From: Magicicada septendecula
Lineage: Eukaryota > Arthropoda > Insecta > Hemiptera > Cicadidae
NCBI GenBank assembly: GCA_034769895.1
Contig: CM068374.1
Location: forward strand, 354,006,302-354,070,301
Length of the DNA stretch: 64,000 bases
Direction of reading: 5' to 3'
The position numbers were made by a program, and so were the translations under genes. Shown here piece after piece: positions 1 through 13,092 of the stretch. The notes below the pieces were generated by a model that was given only the letters and a program-made list of their open reading frames with translations, was not told the origin of the DNA and searched no databases. How positions within the stretch are numbered: position 1 is the stretch's first letter; every line of letters starts with the position of its first letter.

Positions 1-10
1 AGGCATTGTT

Positions 11-954
11 AAAATATCGGTATGGAGTACTATACATGACTTCCATGTTCTCTAAGTTTATATTTAAAATCATTTTCGAAATGAAATAATCCCATAGAAA
101 CTACTTCTTTCTTCAGCCTTAACTACAGTACTGTGGTTAGTAACGCATACCACCTCACGTTAGCACACTCGATTTTGACTGATGAAGCAATCTGATTAGT
201 CACAACACAAAAATGAAAATATACTAGACACTCATTGGACCACGCCAAACAGCCCGGGAAAGAATTTTAACAAGAAACTACTTCTTTGTTGCCGATAACG
301 CAGTACACATGACATATAAATAAAAACTATCCCCTCCCCCTTCAACTATCATTTTCATTTATAGAAAATTACTCCCCCCCCCACCTTCAACTAGCCTCTT
401 AATTTATAGATATTTCATCTATGATTATACAGTGGATTGTTACGATATTCTTTTCAGGATACTTTATTTATCAAAATTAAGTAGTTTACTCTTGTTCAAA
501 CATAAAATGTTGCAGGTAAACTACCCCTTTTCCTTAACCGACCTTCACCAAAATCAACAGGCCTTGAGTACTTTACAATTCAAGAACGTATACAAAAATT
601 TATTCGATTATGTTTGAATGTGCGGCAGTTATCGTTCATCATAGAAAAAATTACCCTTGTTAAAACATAAAACATTGCAGGTAAACTACCCCTTCCTCTA
701 AACCAATCTTCACCAAAATTAAAATGCCTTGAGTTCTCTACAATTCAAGGAAGTATGCAAAAAATTATTTGTTTCTGTTTGAATTTGCGGCTGTTATTGT
801 TTGCCATAGAAAAAATTCTACACACAAACTTTTCGAAAAATGACTTTTCTTCATGTTTTGAGGGTAGTACAATCAGAATCAGCCATTAACTCGAATACGA
901 TTTTTTTTTGCCATCACCATATTTCCATTTCCTTATGGAACATGGAAGTAAAAA
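11..954 (-). mobile_element. Compact HINE-type (non-autonomous Helentron) copy, inverted
   Basis: Read on the minus strand, this is one short, apparently complete member of the family that dominates the window. The LE palindrome with ACTTCCATGTTC lies near 920-953. Monomers with the recurring GGTAGTTTACC block follow, then the conserved tail, the partner GAACATGGAAGT near 38-52 and the terminal stem-loop at 20-36. There are only about two to three diverged monomers, unlike the expanded array from 7,071. The tail contains the palindrome CCACAGTACTGTGG near 130. Flanks are T-rich on the element strand, as expected for Helentrons, which insert between T residues. It is noticeably more diverged than the array copies, so it looks older. 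No coding capacity is seen. Confidence 0.7.
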
Positions 955-1182
955 GTGTAACATGCTTAATATATAAACTGTCTAATTTGGTTATTTTACC
1001 TGGTTAACCATTTTGCTATGCAACACGTGTGAACGGTGTAATGTGATAATTTTATAAATGTAAATGTAACTGTTCAACGTAATCAATATCCTGTAGATCC
1101 CCAAGTAGATTGTGATAATTTTATGTAAAGTGAAATAAAAATTAACTATTGTTCAGTCTTGTCCTAATTCTCAACTTTATTT

Positions 1183-1184
<2 letters not shown>

Positions 1185-1235
<51 letters not shown>
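1185..1235. repeat. (AT)n microsatellite
   Basis: About 25 perfect AT dinucleotides in an otherwise unremarkable AT-rich flank. Confidence 0.95.
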
Positions 1236-1238
<3 letters not shown>

Positions 1239-2030
1239 ACAAATAGAATGTGCTCTCCTTTCAGTCCCACTGTTGGAGTCGTCAATTTATAACAAATAGA
1301 AAAAGTGTGTTGTAAAAGTGTTGTAAAATGTCGGGCGTTACCTCCGCGCACTTTTTGTTACTTACTGTTGACTGGATCCTCTGCGGTGATGTAGTCCTGT
1401 AACACAACTTAATACTATGTTTTTTGTGGGCGCCACTTGGAATCGTTTGTTCCAAGAAATAAATGTGATTATAAAAAAAATTAAAATTTTTAAATCTTAC
1501 TTCTATGAAAAAGTATAAACAAGTCAGTTTAGCTTGAAAAAATCAGGTAAGTTTAATGATTCTTCAAAAACAAATAAATCGTCTGAAGGACTAACATTCA
1601 TATAAAAATTATAAAATTGCAGAGTTACTAAAGAAAAGAAAAAAAATTTCACAAGTTATTATTATTATTATTGACAATTTTATATATCCAATCAAGTATC
1701 GGCTAGTGTTTTCAATTTTTTACTCAGTTGAAAAGCATGAGTTTAATATGTGAAAAAATCTTTACTCTCAGGACGTGACTCCTTTGAACTACCAAGACAT
1801 ATCAATAAGACGCTTTACAAGAAAAATTAAGTGATTTGAAGGTGTGTGTGGCATGTGTAGTACAACTGTGTGATAAATGTAACCAGGTAAAAAAATGACT
1901 TTAATTTTGGTAACTCACGTTCCAATGAATAATTAATCTCGCACAGGACACTCCTCTCGGGTAGTTTTTTCAATCTCGCCTCTTCATATGTGCACTGAAT
2001 CTATTTTAAGTCAAAATTGCGATCATTTAC

Positions 2031-2540
2031 TATTTCCGCACTTTTTGTAAAAACGTTTGGCAGTAGATTATTGCTCAAACCCCGCCGCTACAAATCATCT
2101 GTTTCGCGTTGATTCAGAAATTGGCCGCCGCAGCGCTGATTCCCATGTAGTCGAGAGAAAGGCTTGGTGTTTGTTTGTTTACGTTAAGGGGATTATTGTC
2201 AAGTTAGTCAGTCTATGCGAACACCGCAGAAATGGTTCTCTATTTAAAGTTTTGGTCCCTCCTGGGCCGTTGACGTTCTGGCTGCGTGATTTCTATTAAA
2301 ATTTGCCGTGCTGCTGCTCTATTTCAGCAACACATTGGCGTAGATTCTCGTTGAGGTTAAGTCAGTCTGTTTGTCAATGTACGGGAAAAAGCCTTTCTTC
2401 GTGTCTTGTCGATTTCTCGCCTCTCGGTTTCGCCTTAGCTGCGTTGATCAGTGTCGTGGGTGATGCATCAGTTCTGGAGTTCAAGTTTCAAGTGTTTTTG
2501 GGTCGAATTTGGTCTCTCTTTTATACTAATTCAGGCTGAT
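2031..2540. other. CpG-containing, GC-richer patch of unknown role
   Basis: This patch stands out from its AT-rich surroundings and contains several CpG-bearing words around 2,090-2,150 and 2,390-2,470. A polypyrimidine tract plus CAG near 2,328 and a GAG|GTTAAG-like donor near 2,357 could mark a small exon. The open frames are about 80 codons and resemble nothing I know. It could be a promoter or 5' exon of a host gene, or chance. Confidence 0.2.
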
Positions 2541-4845
2541 TGTTTTCATCGACTTCCGGTATATTTGTGTAAAAATTCTTTCTAGATTGTTCGAGAATAA
2601 ACGAAATGGAATGTCATGGAACAATTTTCACTTCCGTCGAAGCTTTTAGAACGAATTTCTTATTCTTCATACTAAGGATATTTCAAAAATTACTCTGGTA
2701 TTTATCAAACAGTTTTACATTAGTGCTCACAATTTGTATTCCATTATTACATTTAGATTCTCTGTTTTCAACTGAATCTAGTGATACTAATTATGATTGG
2801 TTTTTAATTAAATTAAGTCTAATAAGTAACACAATACACAACTCTCACCTTGGTTGTTGTCATTAAAATTCAATCTTTTTAGAACAAAAATTGTTGTGGA
2901 ATTATTATGTTCCTTCCACAATCTGAACATATAACATTACTACCTTCCTACAACAAAACAAACAAATTTTAACATAGGTAATACATAAATAATTACAATT
3001 TTACATGGCCCCTGTCTATGGCCTAGGTTTTTTGTTAATGTTATAACACAATAATTAGTCTCTTTCTTTAACATATGTAGTATTTCACTAGTGTACACTC
3101 AGAGTTTATTATATTGTCTGTCTTTTGTGATACCTGGTTACTCTTTACATACATTATTTTTATCACAGGATGACATAGCATCATTGATTGGTCTTGAGAT
3201 GCCCTTTTTTATGGTGTGACAAATCTCACTCTTATAAGTTAAATTCTTTTATAATTGACTTTATTTTCAACTGAGTTTGTTCGTTTTTTAAGGTATACTG
3301 AAGTATTGTACCATTCTATTTTATTTTTGTTAGCATTTTGTAAATATTTAGCCAGATATGATTATTTTTGTACTGGTTAATTGGCTCCAGCCATACATGG
3401 TATAGGTAAATATTTTGCTAACTTGACTATTACAATGTTAAAGTTAGTCAGATATATTAGTATAGTCGCTTTATATCATATTTCAACTTTCTAATGCATT
3501 TTGGCAACATTAAATCCATAAATTATACAATATTATATGCCTACCACATGTTTATAGTCAATACTGTTTTTGGCTATTTTGACTTACTTTTACTCATTTG
3601 ACAGCTCTCTTTATTTAAGATAAATTGTTCACTTTTGTCTGCTTGACAATTACATATAGTTTTTATTTCAATCTGATAATAATTAATTTTTTTTCATGAA
3701 ATCTGGGTGTTTGGTCTCTAATCCAACACATTAGTATTTTTTGTCATAACAAATATATAATTTTTATCTTAACTTAGATTCTTTCTAATAATGTATTTAA
3801 GTCATTTAATACATTTATTTTATTTACATTACATAATATAATACTGGATCATGTCCATTCATTCACAAAAAATAGTTCTTAATACTCTATTCAGAGTTAT
3901 AAAACTTAATAATTAATGACTTCATTTTGGTTGATTCTGACATTATTCGTCTCTCTTATAGTATCTTATGGTTTTTTTCACTGTTATTCACTTTAATAAT
4001 ATATATGGGGTTTGTGTCTGAGTCACAGTCTGGTCGTTTTTCATGTTAGTAGTAATAATTATTAGACAAAATTACACAATTTTTTAGGACTACTTGGGTT
4101 CGATACTGTTCACCTCACTTTCCTCTTATGATAACTTACTATGTAAATGATTTCCTTTATGGAACGTTCTGTGACGTTATATATGCCTCTCCGTTAAAGT
4201 TGATAATTTTTGAAAAACATGTCTTTGGTTTTGATGAAATTATCATCTCTATATTAACCTTTTATTAGCTTCTTTATATTTCATTCTTTTATCTTATAAT
4301 TAAATTCCTGTACTACTCCTTTAATATATTAATCCAACTCAATATTCCTAGTTTGTTCTTTGTCGTATCACCTATTCCTTTCCTTTTTACCTTGATGTTA
4401 TTTAATTAATCTTTGATATAATTCCCTATCAATTCCCTAACTTTCATAGAGGGTTGGGAGTCAGAGTGGCTCGCTATGGCATACATTCTCTGCCCTTCCT
4501 ATCTATAACTACTGAAATCAGAGGAAACACATCCCTGTCCAGAAAATAATAATTGCACCTTTGCAACAAATAATAATAATAAATAAAAAAATACAATATT
4601 CAAAGATCATAGGCTCCTACACATAAATTCCCTTTCTTAAACTCTTCTGATTATTTCACAATTATATTAATATATCGTTCTCCGCAGGTTAAATTATCGT
4701 TTAAAATCATTCAATGTTAATAGCTATATTCATATTCATCATTACCTCCTTATGTAACACACTGTTTTCCTTTTTTTTTTTCATTTATCATTTCCATTTA
4801 GTATCAAATATATGACAGTATTTCTCCTTTTTTCTCCTTTACTAA

Positions 4846-5449
4846 GTGTCCATCTCGTAATATTTATTAATAATAATCTCTCTCCTTCTCTAAGTACGGG
4901 TAAGCTGGTAAATATACGTTGACATGGCTATTGGAAATAAATCTTGCCTATAGTGGAATGTGTCCATCTCGTAATATTTATTAATAATAATCTCTCTCCT
5001 TCTCTAAGTACGGGTAAGCTGGTAAATATACGTTGACATGGCTATTGGAAATAAATCTTGCCTATAGTGGAATGTGTCCATCTCGTAATATTTATTAATA
5101 ATAATCTCTCTCCTTCTCTAAGTACGGGTAAGCTGGTAAATATACGTTGACATGGCTATTGGAAATAAATCTTGCCTATAGTGGAATGTGTCCATCTCGT
5201 AATATTTATTAGTAATAATCTCTCTCCTTCTCTAAGTACGGGTAAGCTGGTAAATATACGTTGACATGGCTATTGGAAATAAATCTTGCCTATAGTGGAA
5301 TGTGTCCATCTCGTAATATTTATTAATAATAATCTCTCTCCTTCTCTAAGTACGGGTAAGCTGGTAAATATACGTTGACATGGCTATTGGAAATAAATCT
5401 TGCCTATAGTGGAATGTGTCCATCTCGTAATATTTATTAATAATAATCA
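4846..5449. repeat. 114-bp minisatellite, five units plus a partial
   Basis: Units begin GTGTCCATCTCG at 4,846, 4,960, 5,074, 5,188 and 5,302, with a partial sixth from 5,416 that diverges at about 5,449. The period is exactly 114 bp. The units are almost identical; one A-to-G change is visible in the fourth, near 5,211. Near-identity points to recent expansion. It is unrelated to the 162-bp monomers of the Helentron array. Confidence 0.95.
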
Positions 5450-5684
5450 TCATACAATAATATTTATATTTATTTAATAATCTCTACCTCCTTTCTAACT
5501 AAGTGAAAAAAAATTCACGTTAACATGTTTAGTCAAGGTACCTTCTCTATGATGTTGTATTTGCCTTGTGTTTTTGGTCATGGTACTTGCTCACTGATTG
5601 AGTATTTGACTTGTGATTTTTAATCATGGTACTTTTTCAATTTTTCAATGATGTTTGGTTATACGTACCTTTTACTTTGTTACT
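5450..5684. other. AT-rich spacer, nothing recognised
   Basis: Non-coding sequence between the minisatellite and an isolated HINE end. It contains short diverged repeats built on TTGACTTGTG-like and TCATGGTAC words near 5,520-5,640. Confidence 0.5.
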
Positions 5685-5742
5685 AACGATTTTTTTTTGC
5701 CATGACCATACTTCCATTTCCTTATGGTACATGGAAGTAAAA
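5685..5742 (-). mobile_element. Solo HINE left-end fragment
   Basis: This is the reverse complement of the array LE, keeping the ACTTCCAT/ATGGAAGT arms and the adjoining TTTGCCAT-type block. There are no monomers or tail beside it, so it is a truncated insertion or a decayed end. Confidence 0.65.
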
Positions 5743-6392
5743 TATTACACGCTATGCCGTTCAATTAAAAATTTCTGTAACTAAACAATTATTGCTATAA
5801 CAATACATTCAATTGCTGTAGCAATTTCAATTAACAGCTTGATTGTTACAAAACAAATTGTTGATTATTTCCTAGCAAACATAATTTATTTTAATACAAA
5901 TTGCAAACACGGACAGATATACTGCCATTCTGGTGAAGTACACCTGGAAAATAGTTCAAGTTACAGGGAGAAATGATTATCTTCTAATAGCTTCTACATG
6001 AGCACCATCACTTTTGCCTTTACTGTATTTACAAACTCAAAGCAGGTTCCTTTTAACATAGACTTAATCTTGAGAAACAAAAATAAAATTGCATAGGGTT
6101 ACATCAGGTGACTATAGGTGGAGGTTGTCAGATACTTGCTTTGCCAAAAATGTCTTGATAGATAATGGTGAAGAAATCATGAGTTGTCTTTCCACGTTTC
6201 AGGTATTTTCCTACATGCCCAGGAAAAGCTGTAAGACCTTCTTATAGTAATTCTGATTAACAGTTTGACTTTGAAGTACCCAACCAATGTAAATAATTCC
6301 TTGGATGTTGAAAAAATGATCATCATTGTTTCAATTTGGATTTGCATATCTGTACTTTGTTTTGTCTTTGTGAATTGAGACTCATGGGTTGT
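5743..6392. other. AT-rich non-coding stretch
   Basis: No coding potential and no known element were recognised. A run of CAATT/TGTAGCAATT-like words lies near 5,790-5,850. Confidence 0.5.
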
Positions 6393-6650
6393 CATTTTTC
6401 TTGGATTTTGTTGTCCACGACGTGTCCGTTGATTAACTAAATGTAAGTATATCACTACCAACTAGGAACACAAAGTTTTTTATTGGTAAAATCATAAAAG
6501 TTTTACCTTATAGCCTTAACCAGTTTTCGATTATTATAAGCTTTGTCACAGGCCTATAATAAGTGAAAACTGGTTCAGGCTATAAGGTAAAACTTTTATG
6601 ATTTTACCAATAAAAAACTTTGTGTTCTGAGTCGGTAGTGATATACTTAT
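6393..6650. mobile_element. Penelope-like terminal repeat with ~95-bp fold-back
   Basis: It begins with the block TTGTTGTCCACGACGTGTCC, shared with fragments at about 51,432, 51,998 and 61,715. Two long inverted arms follow, 6,444-6,538 and 6,553-6,650, both containing TATAAGGTAAAA and CTGGTT-type words. The same words lie 3' of the GIY-YIG reading frames near 51,700 and 61,820, which assigns this piece to the ends of a Penelope-like retroelement. Inverted and tandem terminal repeats are a known property of that class. No reverse transcriptase sequence is attached. Confidence 0.65.
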
Positions 6651-7070
6651 ATTTAATTGTCATTTTTGTCTGGGTCATAGTGAAAAAAACATGATTTATC
6701 CCAAGTTTTATAATTTTTAAAAACTTAGCATCACTTGCTATGTTTTTAGACCCTGTTAATTTTGTAGTTCTTAAACTTTTTTCAGAACTCTTGTCTCCAT
6801 TGCAGCTATTAAAAATTTGGGTGCATTAAAAACCTATAGTCACTGCTGACAATCTCAATAAATAACACTCTTATTGAAATGTGTTTATAACTTGTTTAAA
6901 TATTAAGAGTGTATTCTTTTGTTAGAAAATTTTTATTATATTTACACTTAACACTGTTTTGTTGCTAATTATGAAATGCTGAATCTGTATTTTATAGAAA
7001 TTAGATGCAGAATAACATAATTTCATAATTATCAATTTGTTTTTAAATATAAAACATTTTATTGTGTTAA
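6651..7070. other. AT-rich spacer before the satellite array
   Basis: Non-coding, and no element was recognised. The array starts sharply at 7,071 with a HINE LE. Confidence 0.5.
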
Positions 7071-7250
7071 TTTTACTTCCATGTTCCTTAAGGATTGGAA
7101 GTATGGTGATGGCAAAAAAAATCGTGTTCGAGCTTATTGCAGAATATGATTGTACTACACTCAAAACATGAAAAAAAGTCATTTTTCGAAAAGTGTCTGT
7201 TGTGTGTCTGTGTGTGTGTCTATGTGTCTATCTGTCTATCTGTAGATTTT
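7071..7250 (+). mobile_element. HINE left-end (LE) cassette at the array start
   Basis: TTTTACTTCCATGTTCC opens a palindrome (ACTTCCAT...TTCCTTAAGGA...TGGAAGT). Then come GGTGATGGC, an A-run, a block ending AAACATGAAAAAAAGTC and a TGTGTCTG-type microsatellite at about 7,197-7,245, after which the first monomer begins. Further plus-strand LE cassettes begin near 7,911, 9,525, 10,711, 16,453, 18,261, 23,959, 24,950, 27,491, 30,757 and 35,726. The microsatellite length differs in almost every copy. Confidence 0.8.
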
Positions 7251-10189
7251 TTCTCTATGGCTAACGATAACAGCCGCAAATTCAAACAGAATCAAATAAT
7301 TTTTTGCATACAGCCCTGATTTGCAGAGTACTCGAGATCTATTGTTTTTGGTGAAGATCGGTTGAGGGAAAGGGGTAATTTACCTGCAACGGTTTTTTTT
7401 TATCAAGGGTAATTTTGTTTGTTTGGCAAACGATAACAGCCGCAAATTCAAACAGAATCAAATAATGTTTCGCATACAGCCCTGAATTGTAGAGTTCTCA
7501 AGATCTGTTGATTTTGGTAATGATCGGTTAAGGGAAAGGGGTAGTTTACCTGCAACATTTTATGTTTTAACAAGGGTATTTTCTATGGCAAACGATAACA
7601 GCCGCAAATTCAAACATAATCAAATAAGTTTTTGCATACAGCCCTGATTTCTTGAGCACTAAAGACCTATTGTTTATGGTGAAGATCGTTTAAGGGAAAG
7701 GGGTAGTTTACCAGCCACGTTTTTTGTTTTATCAAGGATATTTTGTATGGCAAACGATAACAGCCGCAAATTCAAACAAAATCATATAATATTTTGCATA
7801 CAGCCCTGAATTGCAGAGTCCTCAAGACATATCGTTTTTGGTGAAAATCGGTTGAGGGAAAGCGGTAGTTTACCAGCAACGGTTTTTTATCAAGGGTAAT
7901 TTTACTTCCATGTTCCTTAAGGAGATGGAAGTATGGTGATGGCAAAAAAAATCGTGGTCGAGATTATTGCAGATTCTGATTGTACTACACTCAAAACATG
8001 AAAAAAAGTCGTTTTTCGAAAAGTGTCTGTGTGTGTGTCTGTCTGTGTGTCTGTAGATTTTTTTTCTATGGCAAACGATAACAGCCGCAAATTCAAACAG
8101 AATCAAATAATTTTTTGCATACAGCCCTGATTTGTAGAGTACTCGCGACGTATTGTTCTTGGTGAAGATCGGATGAGGGAAAGGGGTAGTTTACCTGCAA
8201 CGGTTTTTTTTTATCAAAGGTAATTTTGTTTGTTTGGCAAACGATAACAGCCGCAAATTCAAACAGAATCAAATAATATTTCGCATACAGCCCTGATTTG
8301 TAGAGCTCTCAAGATCTGTTGATTTTGGTAAAGATCGGTTAAGGGAAAGGGGTAGTTTACCAGCAACGTTTTATGTTTTAACAAGGCTATTTTATATGGC
8401 AAACGATAACAGCCGCAAATTCAAACATAATCAAATAATGTTTTTCATACTACCCTGAATTGTAGAGCTCTCAAGACCTTTTGGTTTTGGTGAAGATCGG
8501 TTAAGGGAAAGGGGTAGTTTACCTTCAACGTTTTATGTTTTAAAAGGGTATTTTCTATGGCAAACTATAAGTGCCGCAAACTCAAACAGAATCAAATACG
8601 TTTTTGCATACAGCCCTGATTTCTTCAGTACTAAAAACCTATTGTTTTTGGTGAAGATCGTTTAAGGGAAAGGGGTAGTTTACCAGCCACGTTTTTTGTA
8701 TTATCAAGGGTATTTTGTATGGCGAACGATAACAGCCGCAAATTCAAACAAAATCATATAATATTTTACATACATCCCTGAATTGTAGAGTTCTCAAGAC
8801 CTATCGTTTTTGGTGAAGATCGGTTAAGGGAAAGGGGTAGTTTACCTGCAACGTTTTATGTTTTAACAAGGGTATTTTCTATGGCAAACGATAACAGCCG
8901 CAAATTCAAACAGAATCAAATGATGTTTTGCATACAGCCCTGTATTGTAGAGTTCTCAATACCTATTGGTGTTGGTGAAGATCGGTTAAGGGAAAGGGGT
9001 AGTTTACCTACCACGTTTTATGTTTTAAAAGAGTATTTTTTATGACAAACGATAAGAGCCGCAAATTCGAACAGAATCAAATACGTTTTTGCACACAGCC
9101 CTGGTTTGTTGAGTACTAAGGACCTATTGTTTTTGGTGAAGATCGGATAAGGGAAAGGGGTAGTTTACCAGACACGTTTTTTGTTTTATCAAGGGTATTT
9201 TATATGGCAAATGATAACAGCCGCAAATTCAAACAGAATCATATAATATTTTGCATACAGCCCTAAAATGTAGAGTTCTCAAGACCTGTTGGTTTTGGTG
9301 AAGATCGGTTAAGGGAATAGGGTTGTTTACCAGCAACATTTTATGTTTTATCAAGGGTTTTTTTTTTTGACGAACGATAACTGCCATACATTAAAACAGA
9401 ATCAACTACTCTTCTGCATACCTTTTTGAATTATACAGAACTCAAGGTCTGTTGATTTTGTTGAAGATCGGTTAAGGGAAAGGGGTAGTTTACCAGCAAC
9501 GTTTTATGTTTTAACAAGGTTATTTTTACTTCCATATCCCTTAAGGAATGGAAGTATGGTGATGGCAAAAAAAATCGTGTTCGAGATTATTGCAGATTCT
9601 GATTCTACTACGCTCAAAACATGAAAAAAAGTCGTTTTCCGAAAAGTGTCTGTGTGTGTGTCTGTCTGTGTGTGTGTGTGTCTGTGTGTCTGTAGATTTT
9701 TTTTCTATGGCAAACGATAACTGCCGCAAATTCAAACAGAATCAAATAATTTTTTGCATACAGCCCTGATTTGTAGAGTACTCGCGACCTATTGTTTTTG
9801 GTGACGATCGGTTGAGGGAAAGGGGTAGTTTACCGGCAACGGTTTTTTTTATCAAGGGAATTTTTTTTTTTTTGCAAACGATAACAGCAGCAAATTCAAA
9901 CAGAATCAAAAGATTATTTGCATACAGCCCTAAATTGTAGTTCTCAAGACCTATTGTTTTTGGTGAAGATCGGTTGAGGGAAAGGGGTAGTTTACCTGCA
10001 ACGTTTTTTTAACAAGGGTATTTCTTATGGCAAACGATAACAGCCGCAAATTCAAACAGAATCAAATAATGTTTTGCATACAGCCCTGATTTGTAGAGTA
10101 CAAAAGACCTATTGTTTTTGGTGAAGATCGGTTAAGGGGAAGGGGTAGTTTACCTGCAACCTTTTACGTTTTAACAAGAGTAAAGTACT

Positions 10190-10398
10190 TGAAAATTTAT
10201 TTAAACTTTTTCAAACAATGGTAATTGTTAAAAATAAAATAATCGTGTTGCCAGGCAATAAAATTAAAATTTTTTCATTTTAATGTAAATCATGTATAAG
10301 AGAAAATATATCGCGCTTGGCAGGCGATATTAAGATTTAAATATAAATCTTAGAATATGGAAGTCATGTATGGTTCTCCATACCGATATTTTCTATGA
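10190..10398 (+). mobile_element. HINE tail/RE unit with an empty Helitron site
   Basis: This tail segment runs through GTTGCCAGGCAATAAAAT to ATGTAAA|TCATGTATAAG near 10,290. Exactly at that A|T junction the units at 14,491 and 22,004 carry a Helitron, so this copy preserves the empty site. It ends in the RE hairpin GTATGGTTCTCCATAC (from about 10,368) and continues into monomer sequence, so the RE lies inside the array. Confidence 0.75.
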
Positions 10399-10878
10399 CG
10401 AACGATAACTGCCGTAAATTCAAAGAGAATCAACTAATGTTTTGCATACCGCCCTGAATTGTAGAGTTCTCAAGACCTATTGTTTTTGGTGAAGATCGGT
10501 TAATGGAATAGGGTAGTTTACCAGCAACGTTTTATGTTTTATCAAGGGAGTTTTCTATGGCAAACGATAACAGCCGAAAATTCAAACAGAATCAAATAAT
10601 TGTTTGCATACAGGCCTGAATTGTAGAGTACCTAAGATCTGTCGTTTTGGTGAAGATCGGTTAAGGGAAAGGGGTAGTTTACATGCAACGGTTTTTTATC
10701 AACGGTAATTTTACTTCCATATTCCTTAAGGAATGGAAAATCCTTAATAAGGATCCTTAATAAGGTGATGGCAAAAAAAATCGTGTTCGAGATTATTGCA
10801 GATTCTGATTCTACTACACTCAAAACATGAAAAAAAGTCGTTTTCCGAAAAGTGTCTGTGTGTCTGTCTGTCTGTCTT

Positions 10879-10911
<33 letters not shown>

Positions 10912-12604
10912 GTGTGTGTCTGTAGATTTTTTTTCTATGGCAAACGATAACTGCCGCAAATTCAAACAGAATCAAATAATATTTTGCATACAGCCCTGAT
11001 TTGCAGAGTACTCGCGACCTGTTGTTTTTGGTGAAGATCGGTTGAGGGAAAGGGGTAGTTTACCTGCAACGGTTTTTTTTTTAGCAAGGGTAATTTTGTT
11101 TGTTTGGCAAACGATAACAGCCGCAAATTCAAACAGAATCAAATAATGTTTCGCATACAGCCCTGAATTGTAGAGTTCTCAAGATCTGTTGATTTTGGTG
11201 AAGATCGGTTAAGGGAAAGGGGTAGTTTACCTGTAACGTTTTATGTTTTAACAAGGGTATTTCCTATGGCAAACGATAACAGCCGCAAATTCAAACAGAA
11301 TCAAAAGATTATTTGCATACAGCCCTAAATTGTAGAGTTCTCAAGACCTATTGTTTTTGGTGAAGATCGGTTGAGGGAAAGGGGCAGTTTACCTGCAACA
11401 TTTTTTTAACAAGGTATTTTCTATGGCAAACGATAACAGCCGCAAATTCAAACAGAATCAAATAATGTTTTGCATACAGCCCTGATTTGTAGTGTACTCA
11501 AGACCTATTGTTGTTGGTGAAGATCGGTTAACGGGAAGGGGTAGTTTACCTGCAACGTTTTTTTATCAAGCGTATTTTCTATGGCAAACGATAACAGCCG
11601 CAAATTCAAACAGAATCAAATAATTTTTTGCATACGTCCCTGGATTATAGAGGTCTCAATGACTTTCGATTTTGGTGAAGATCGGTTAAGGGGAAGGGGT
11701 AGTTTACCTGCAACCTTTTACGTTTTAACAAGAGTAAAGTACTTGAAAATTTATTTAAACTTTTTGAAGCAATGGTAATTGTTAAAAATAAAATAATTTT
11801 GTTGCCAGGCAATAAAATTATAATTTTTTCATTTTTATGTAATATCATATTTTTCATTTAATACAGCAATAAAAAGGCAGGTAAGACACAGCCTGTCTGT
11901 TTGGCTGAAAATGATTTTAAATATAAATCTTAGAATATGGAAGTCATGTATGGTTCCCCATACCGATATTTTTTTTCTATAGTAAACGATAACAGCTGCA
12001 AATTCAAACAGAATCAAATGATGTTTTGCATACAGCCCTGTATTGTAGAGTTCTCAATACCTATTGGTGTTGGTGAAGATCGGATAAGGGAAAGGGGTAG
12101 TTTAACAGCAACATGTTATGTTTTAACCAGGGTAATTTTTTATATGACGAACGATAACTGCCGTAATTTCAAACAGAATCAACTAGGTTTTTGCATACCT
12201 TTTTGAAGTAAAGAGAACTCAAGGTCTGTTGATTTGTTGATGATCGGTTAAGGGAAGGGGTAGTTTATCAGCAACGTTTTATGTTTAAAAAGGGTAATTT
12301 TTTATGACGAACGATAACTGCTGAAAATTCAATGAGAATCAAATAATTTTTTGCACCCCCTGAGTTGCAGAGAGCTCAAGGTCTATTGATTTTGGTGAAG
12401 ATCGGTTAAGGGAAAGGGGTAGTTTACCTGCAACATTTTATGTTGTAACAAGAGAAATGTTTTCATGACGAACGATAACTGCCGTACATTCAAACAGAAT
12501 CAAATATTTTTTTCCATGCTTGCCTGAATTGTAGAGGACGGAAAGTCTGTTGATTTTGGAGAAGATCGGTTAAGAGAAAGGGGTAGTTTACCTGAAACAT
12601 TTTA

Positions 12605-13092
12605 TGTCTAACAAGAGTAAAGTACTTAATTTTTATAAATAAAGTATCCTGATAAGAAGCTCATAGTTATCCACTGTAGAAACGTAGATGAAATATCTAT
12701 AAATGAAGAAGTTTGGTGAACGGGGTGGGGGTAATTTTCTATTATTAAAAATTATAGTTGAAGGTGGAGGGGAGAATTTTTTATATGTGTACTACGTTAT
12801 CGGCAACAAAGAAGTAGTTTTTTGTTAAACTTGCTTCCCGGGCTCTTTAGCTGTAGTCCAATGTTTTCTGCAAAACCAGACTTTTCGGCAGTGCCATCGA
12901 CTGCCATCATCGGTGAAAATCGAGTGAAAAAACGTGAGGTGGTATACGTTAGTGACCACAGTACTGTGGTTAATGCTGAAGCAATAAGTAGAAATATGTA
13001 GTTTCTATGGAAATATTTCATTTCGAATATGATTTTAAATATAAATCTTAGAACATGGAAGTCACGTATGGTTCTCCATACCGATATTTTTC
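12605..13092 (+). mobile_element. HINE tail with right end (RE)
   Basis: The conserved non-monomeric tail contains GAAATATCTATAAATG, GGGGTGGGGGTAATTTTC, the palindrome ACCACAGTACTGTGGT near 12,957 and GAACATGGAAGT near 13,053. It ends with the terminal hairpin GTATGGTTCTCCATAC. Related tails are at 16,140-16,455, 20,118-20,605, 23,650-23,960, 29,850-30,245 (lacking the RE), 34,505-34,982, 44,001-44,307 and 49,815-50,287. Short RE-only versions end near 11,970, 19,483, 26,673, 29,368 and 31,801. GAACATGGAAGT is the inverted partner of the LE motif, the subterminal inverted repeat expected of Helentrons. Confidence 0.78.

Larger units (their letters stand above)
955..4845. other. AT-rich non-coding stretch, no recognisable gene
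   Basis: Both strands were read. Only short open frames occur, with no recognisable domain. It contains an (AT)n tract at 1,185-1,235, a short ATT run near 1,660 and a slightly more GC-rich patch at about 2,030-2,540. No transposon termini were found here. Confidence 0.6.

Noticed and set aside
2057..2866. Three consecutive 78-86-codon frames as a host gene
   Set aside because: No recognisable motif or shared codon bias. The more GC-rich patch is noted only as a possible promoter or 5' exon.
11581..12206. Repeated open frames of 60-90 codons reading through monomers (ANDNSRKFKQNQ-like peptides)
   Set aside because: They follow from the monomer length being close to a multiple of three. Many monomers have frameshifts or stops, both strands show similar frames, and there is no known domain.
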